Assembly: GCA_014898425.1 (NCBI GenBank)
Contig: RCSZ01000004.1
Coordinates: 1,922,001 to 1,986,000, forward strand
Reading direction: 5' to 3'
Source: Botryotinia globosa
Taxonomy: Eukaryota; Ascomycota; Leotiomycetes; Helotiales; Sclerotiniaceae
Length of the DNA: 64,000 bases
This document shows positions 61,078 to 64,000 of the stretch, piece by piece; the first letter of the stretch is position 1, and each line of letters begins with the position of its first letter. Below the pieces are notes generated by a model that was given only the letters and a program-made list of their open reading frames with translations, made no database searches and was not told the origin of the DNA. The position numbers were made by a program, and so were the translations under genes.

Positions 61078-62147
61078 GATGTCAAGAAAGTCTATGCGAC
61101 GATTTGTGTTGGTAGAAACTGTCAAATCAACAGAAAGTCAGCGAATGCCTAATACTTGACAACTAGACAGATAAACAAATCGGATGACTTTGAGTCAAGA
61201 CCAAGCTGTCGAATTACGAACGTACGTTAGAGATTGTTTAGAAAGCTGCTTTCCAAAGTCCACTGTGTGTTGTGGTAATTGCGAGGTAGTAGGAGGAGTG
61301 AGAGAAAAGCTTGGGAGATGTTTATCTATGGGAGAGTTTTGGATTTTGCGAACGGGGATGAAGGTCAAGAATATTGGTGGGGTTACTTGCCGGTGTGCGA
61401 TCACCTGAGTGGGACGCTAAAAATACCTTGTCGTGCTGAGGAAAGCTGGCAACTTTGGGAGGATTTAACCCCTTTCAAGATATATAAAATGAAAATGGCC
61501 TCTGCTGGATAATGCGGATAGGAATCAAGTCAAAATTACGAATGATATGTTTCTTCTGGTTATGATAAAATGTCAACGATGAGATAGATGGGCAAACCAA
61601 ATTCGCTTATCATATAGATATACATATACAGCAAGTAGTATGTAGTAGGCAGAAGAATAATCTACGCTATCTCCAAGAAGCTGTTGGTAGATACCTCTGT
61701 AAATGTCGTCAAACGGTGTGCATCATTGTAAAGGCTACCGCCATCTGAATACTATCTTTCCTGGGTTGATCGCAAGGCAGACATATTCCAAGAAAATTGA
61801 CACGCAAACGAGCACATCACCGGTCTTGAATAATCAAGTCAGCCACATTGTGTGGGCATAGAAATGGATTTGAACTTTTTCATATTTTATTTTAGTTTCA
61901 TTAATTTACATGGTCATAATCTCTTAAACACATCATATCGCTCCGTGATGCCATGCAAGACGAGGAACGAAAAAGGGTGAGTGGGGTGTTATACAATGTT
62001 TTGTCCGGTACCAAATTGTCTAGTAATCAAATCGCACAGACAGATGAGGCTCAGACGGGTATTTTATTTCATTTTGACCAATAACTTTTTACATCATTCC
62101 TGTCATATTGTTAGCGTAATGTTCCTCACAACGGGTAAGATAATGTA
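61078..62147. promoter_or_regulatory. Cofilin upstream region and HSP60 3' flank
   Basis: About 1.07 kb. Short frames here have no domain. It holds the cofilin promoter and the 3' UTR of HSP60. Confidence 0.45.
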
Positions 62148-64000
62148 CTAACCTCCCATACCGCCCATACCGCCCATGCCACCCATACCACCAGCTGGTG
62201 GTCCCTTCTCTTCTGGTGCCTCGACAATAGCAACTTCAGTTGTACCTAATAATGAGGCAACACCGCTAGCATCAACCAAACCAGTGCGGACAACCTTGAA
62301 TGGATCGACGATACCAGCAGCAATCATGTCAACGTACTCTCCAGTTGCGCTGTTGAATCCCTTGTTGAAGTCGGATCCAAATTCATCCATGAGCTTACCA
62401 ACGACAACTGATCCTTCAGTACCAGCGTTCTCAACGATGGTGCGCGCTGGCTTGGTGATAGCACTCTTAATGATGTTGATACCAAGCTGTTGGTCAAAGT
62501 TGGCAGGTTTAAGACCTCCAAGAGCCTGACCAGCAGCCTTGAGGAGAGCAGTTCCACCACCTGGAAGGATACCTTCCTCAACAGCAGCACGAGTAGCGTT
62601 GAGAGCATCAACGAATCGATCCTTCTTCTCACCAACCTCGACCTCGGATGCGCCACCGACCTTGATGACAGCTACACCGCCGGAAAGCTTAGCAAGACGC
62701 TCTTGGAGCTTCTCCTTCTCGTAATCGGAGGTAGTAGGGTCATTCATGACACCTCGGATTTGCTCACATCGCTGAGCAATGGCATCCTTGCTACCCTCAC
62801 CGTTCAAGATGATGGTATCCTCCTTGGTGATGGTGATGGATCCAGTAGTACCGAGCATGTCTGCGGTAGCCTTCTCGAGCTTGAGATCAAGCTCGTCAGT
62901 GAAGACGGTAGCATTGGTCAGGATACCGAGATCGCCGAGGATGGACTTTCGGTTGTCACCGAAACCGGGGGCCTTGACAGCGGCGACTTGGAGTTGACCA
63001 CGGAGCTTGTTGAGAATGCATACAGCGAGAGCCTCTCCATCGATATCTTCAGCAATGATGACCAAAGGGCGGCGAAGTTGAGTAGATGCCTCAAGTGCTG
63101 GAATGATATCTTGGACGTTCGAGATCTTCTTCTCGGAGAGGAGGATCAGTGGCTTCTCGAATTCCACTTTTTGCGACTTGGTATCGGTGATGAAGTATGG
63201 GGAGACATAACCGCGGTCAAATCTCATTCCCTCGGTAATATCGAGTTCATCCTCCATGGTCTTGCCCTCCTTGACTGTGATGACACCTTCCTTTCCAACC
63301 TTCTCCATAGCGTTGGCAATCAATTTTCCGATGTGGGTATCACCGTTTGCACTGATAGTCGCAACTTGTGCGATTTCCTCGCTGGTTGTGATATCACGCT
63401 TGTTCTTTTGCAAAAACTCAACGACGGCCTCCACGGCGGCCTGGGTACCTCTGCGCAAGTCCATTGGGTTGCATCCTGCGGCGACGTTCTTCACGGTCTC
63501 GGAGAAAATAGATTTAGCAAGGACAGTAGCGGTTGTGGTTCCATCACCAGCGGTCTCGTTGGTTTTCGAGGCAACATCTTGGATGAGTCTAGCACCGAGA
63601 TTCTCGAATTTGTCCTTGAGGGAAATAGCTCTGGCAACAGTTACACCATCTATTCACCAACAATTAGAATTTTGCAACTAGGCAGCCGGGGGGTTTCACA
63701 AACCTTTAGTGATCTTTGGAGAGCCGTATGCTGACTCAATAAGAACATTTCGGCCTTTTGGACCAAGGGTTGTGGCAACCGCTTTTGCCAAAGTCTCAAC
63801 ACCAGCAAGGAGAGCTGCTCTACCCTCAACACCGAATTTGAGCTCCTAAATGGAAAAAAGAGATTAGTTGAAAATCACCAGATTTCTATGTCGCATCTCA
63901 GAGCGACATGAACTGAAGTCAACCCAACATACCTTGTGAGCGAATCTCAATTGTTGTAAAGGACGAAGCTTTGAAGCTGTCGATCCGTTGAGGATCGAAG
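62148..64000 (-). CDS. HSP60: HSP60 mitochondrial chaperonin (5' end beyond window)
   Basis: ATP-driven barrel chaperonin of the mitochondrial matrix (GroEL type). Exons seen: 62148-63649, 63704-63845 and 63933 to the window end (introns 54 and 87 bp; donors GTTTGT, GTATGT). 569 residues are visible; only the start of the presequence is missing. The first visible part ends LQQLRFAHK, a typical presequence end (R-F-A), followed by [16 protein letters not shown]. Equatorial motifs: [37 protein letters not shown] and [16 protein letters not shown]. The apical domain lies around [14 protein letters not shown]. The C-terminus ends in (GGM)n repeats as in GroEL/Hsp60. ATP-site residues are intact. 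Confidence 0.97.

Noticed and set aside
62490..63734. Long plus-strand open frame of over 400 codons opposite HSP60
   Set aside because: It is the antisense of a highly expressed, codon-biased gene; its translation has no domain and it crosses the HSP60 intron at 63650-63703.

Overview
The window is nuclear DNA from a filamentous ascomycete. Gene features that show this: short 45-280 bp introns with GTATGT/GTAAGT donors and CTAAC/CTGAC branch sites, tiny first exons, and fungal versions of UFD1, LIN1, RVB2, BRX1, Rab11/YPT31, NOP2, GET5, cofilin and HSP60. GC-normal gene blocks alternate with very AT-rich blocks full of mutated transposons, a pattern typical of Leotiomycetes such as Sclerotiniaceae after repeat-induced point mutation (RIP). 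The species assignment is inference.

Layout. 1-19.2 kb is an AT-rich isochore with no intact gene. It holds a LINE relic (minus), a long-TIR MITE, a 7.9 kb Copia element (6825-14745, 5-bp duplication AACAT), a 533-bp TRIM-like element and a hairpin-ended element nested inside the Copia, and a second MITE (17307-17816). 19.2-31.2 kb is a gene block: three Myb/SANT-like genes, UFD1, LIN1 and RVB2. A short AT-rich island (31.24-31.9 kb) follows. 32.7-41.3 kb carries a large coiled-coil protein whose intron has a GC-AG boundary, then BRX1, a 211-residue fungal protein of unknown function, and a Rab11-type GTPase with minisatellites in its upstream region. 41.3-50.2 kb is a second AT-rich isochore. 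It contains a complete but mutated Ty3/Gypsy chromovirus-type retrotransposon (42441-49034, duplication AATAT) inserted into a second copy of the hairpin-ended element. 50.2-64 kb is a gene block: a chromodomain plus four-CCCH-finger protein directly at the isochore edge, a roughly 2.1 kb stretch without a gene, then NOP2, GET5, cofilin and the 3' part of HSP60, which runs off the right end.

The recognised genes are housekeeping functions: ribosome biogenesis (NOP2, BRX1), splicing (LIN1), chromatin remodelling (RVB2), ubiquitin and tail-anchored-protein handling (UFD1, GET5), trafficking (Rab11), actin turnover (cofilin) and mitochondrial folding (HSP60). They are not an operon-like system. 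The most interesting parts are the transposon archaeology and the chromodomain/CCCH protein, which may be a heterochromatin-RNA reader in a genome whose repeats are heavily mutated. All gene models were spliced by eye from reading frame and splice consensus.
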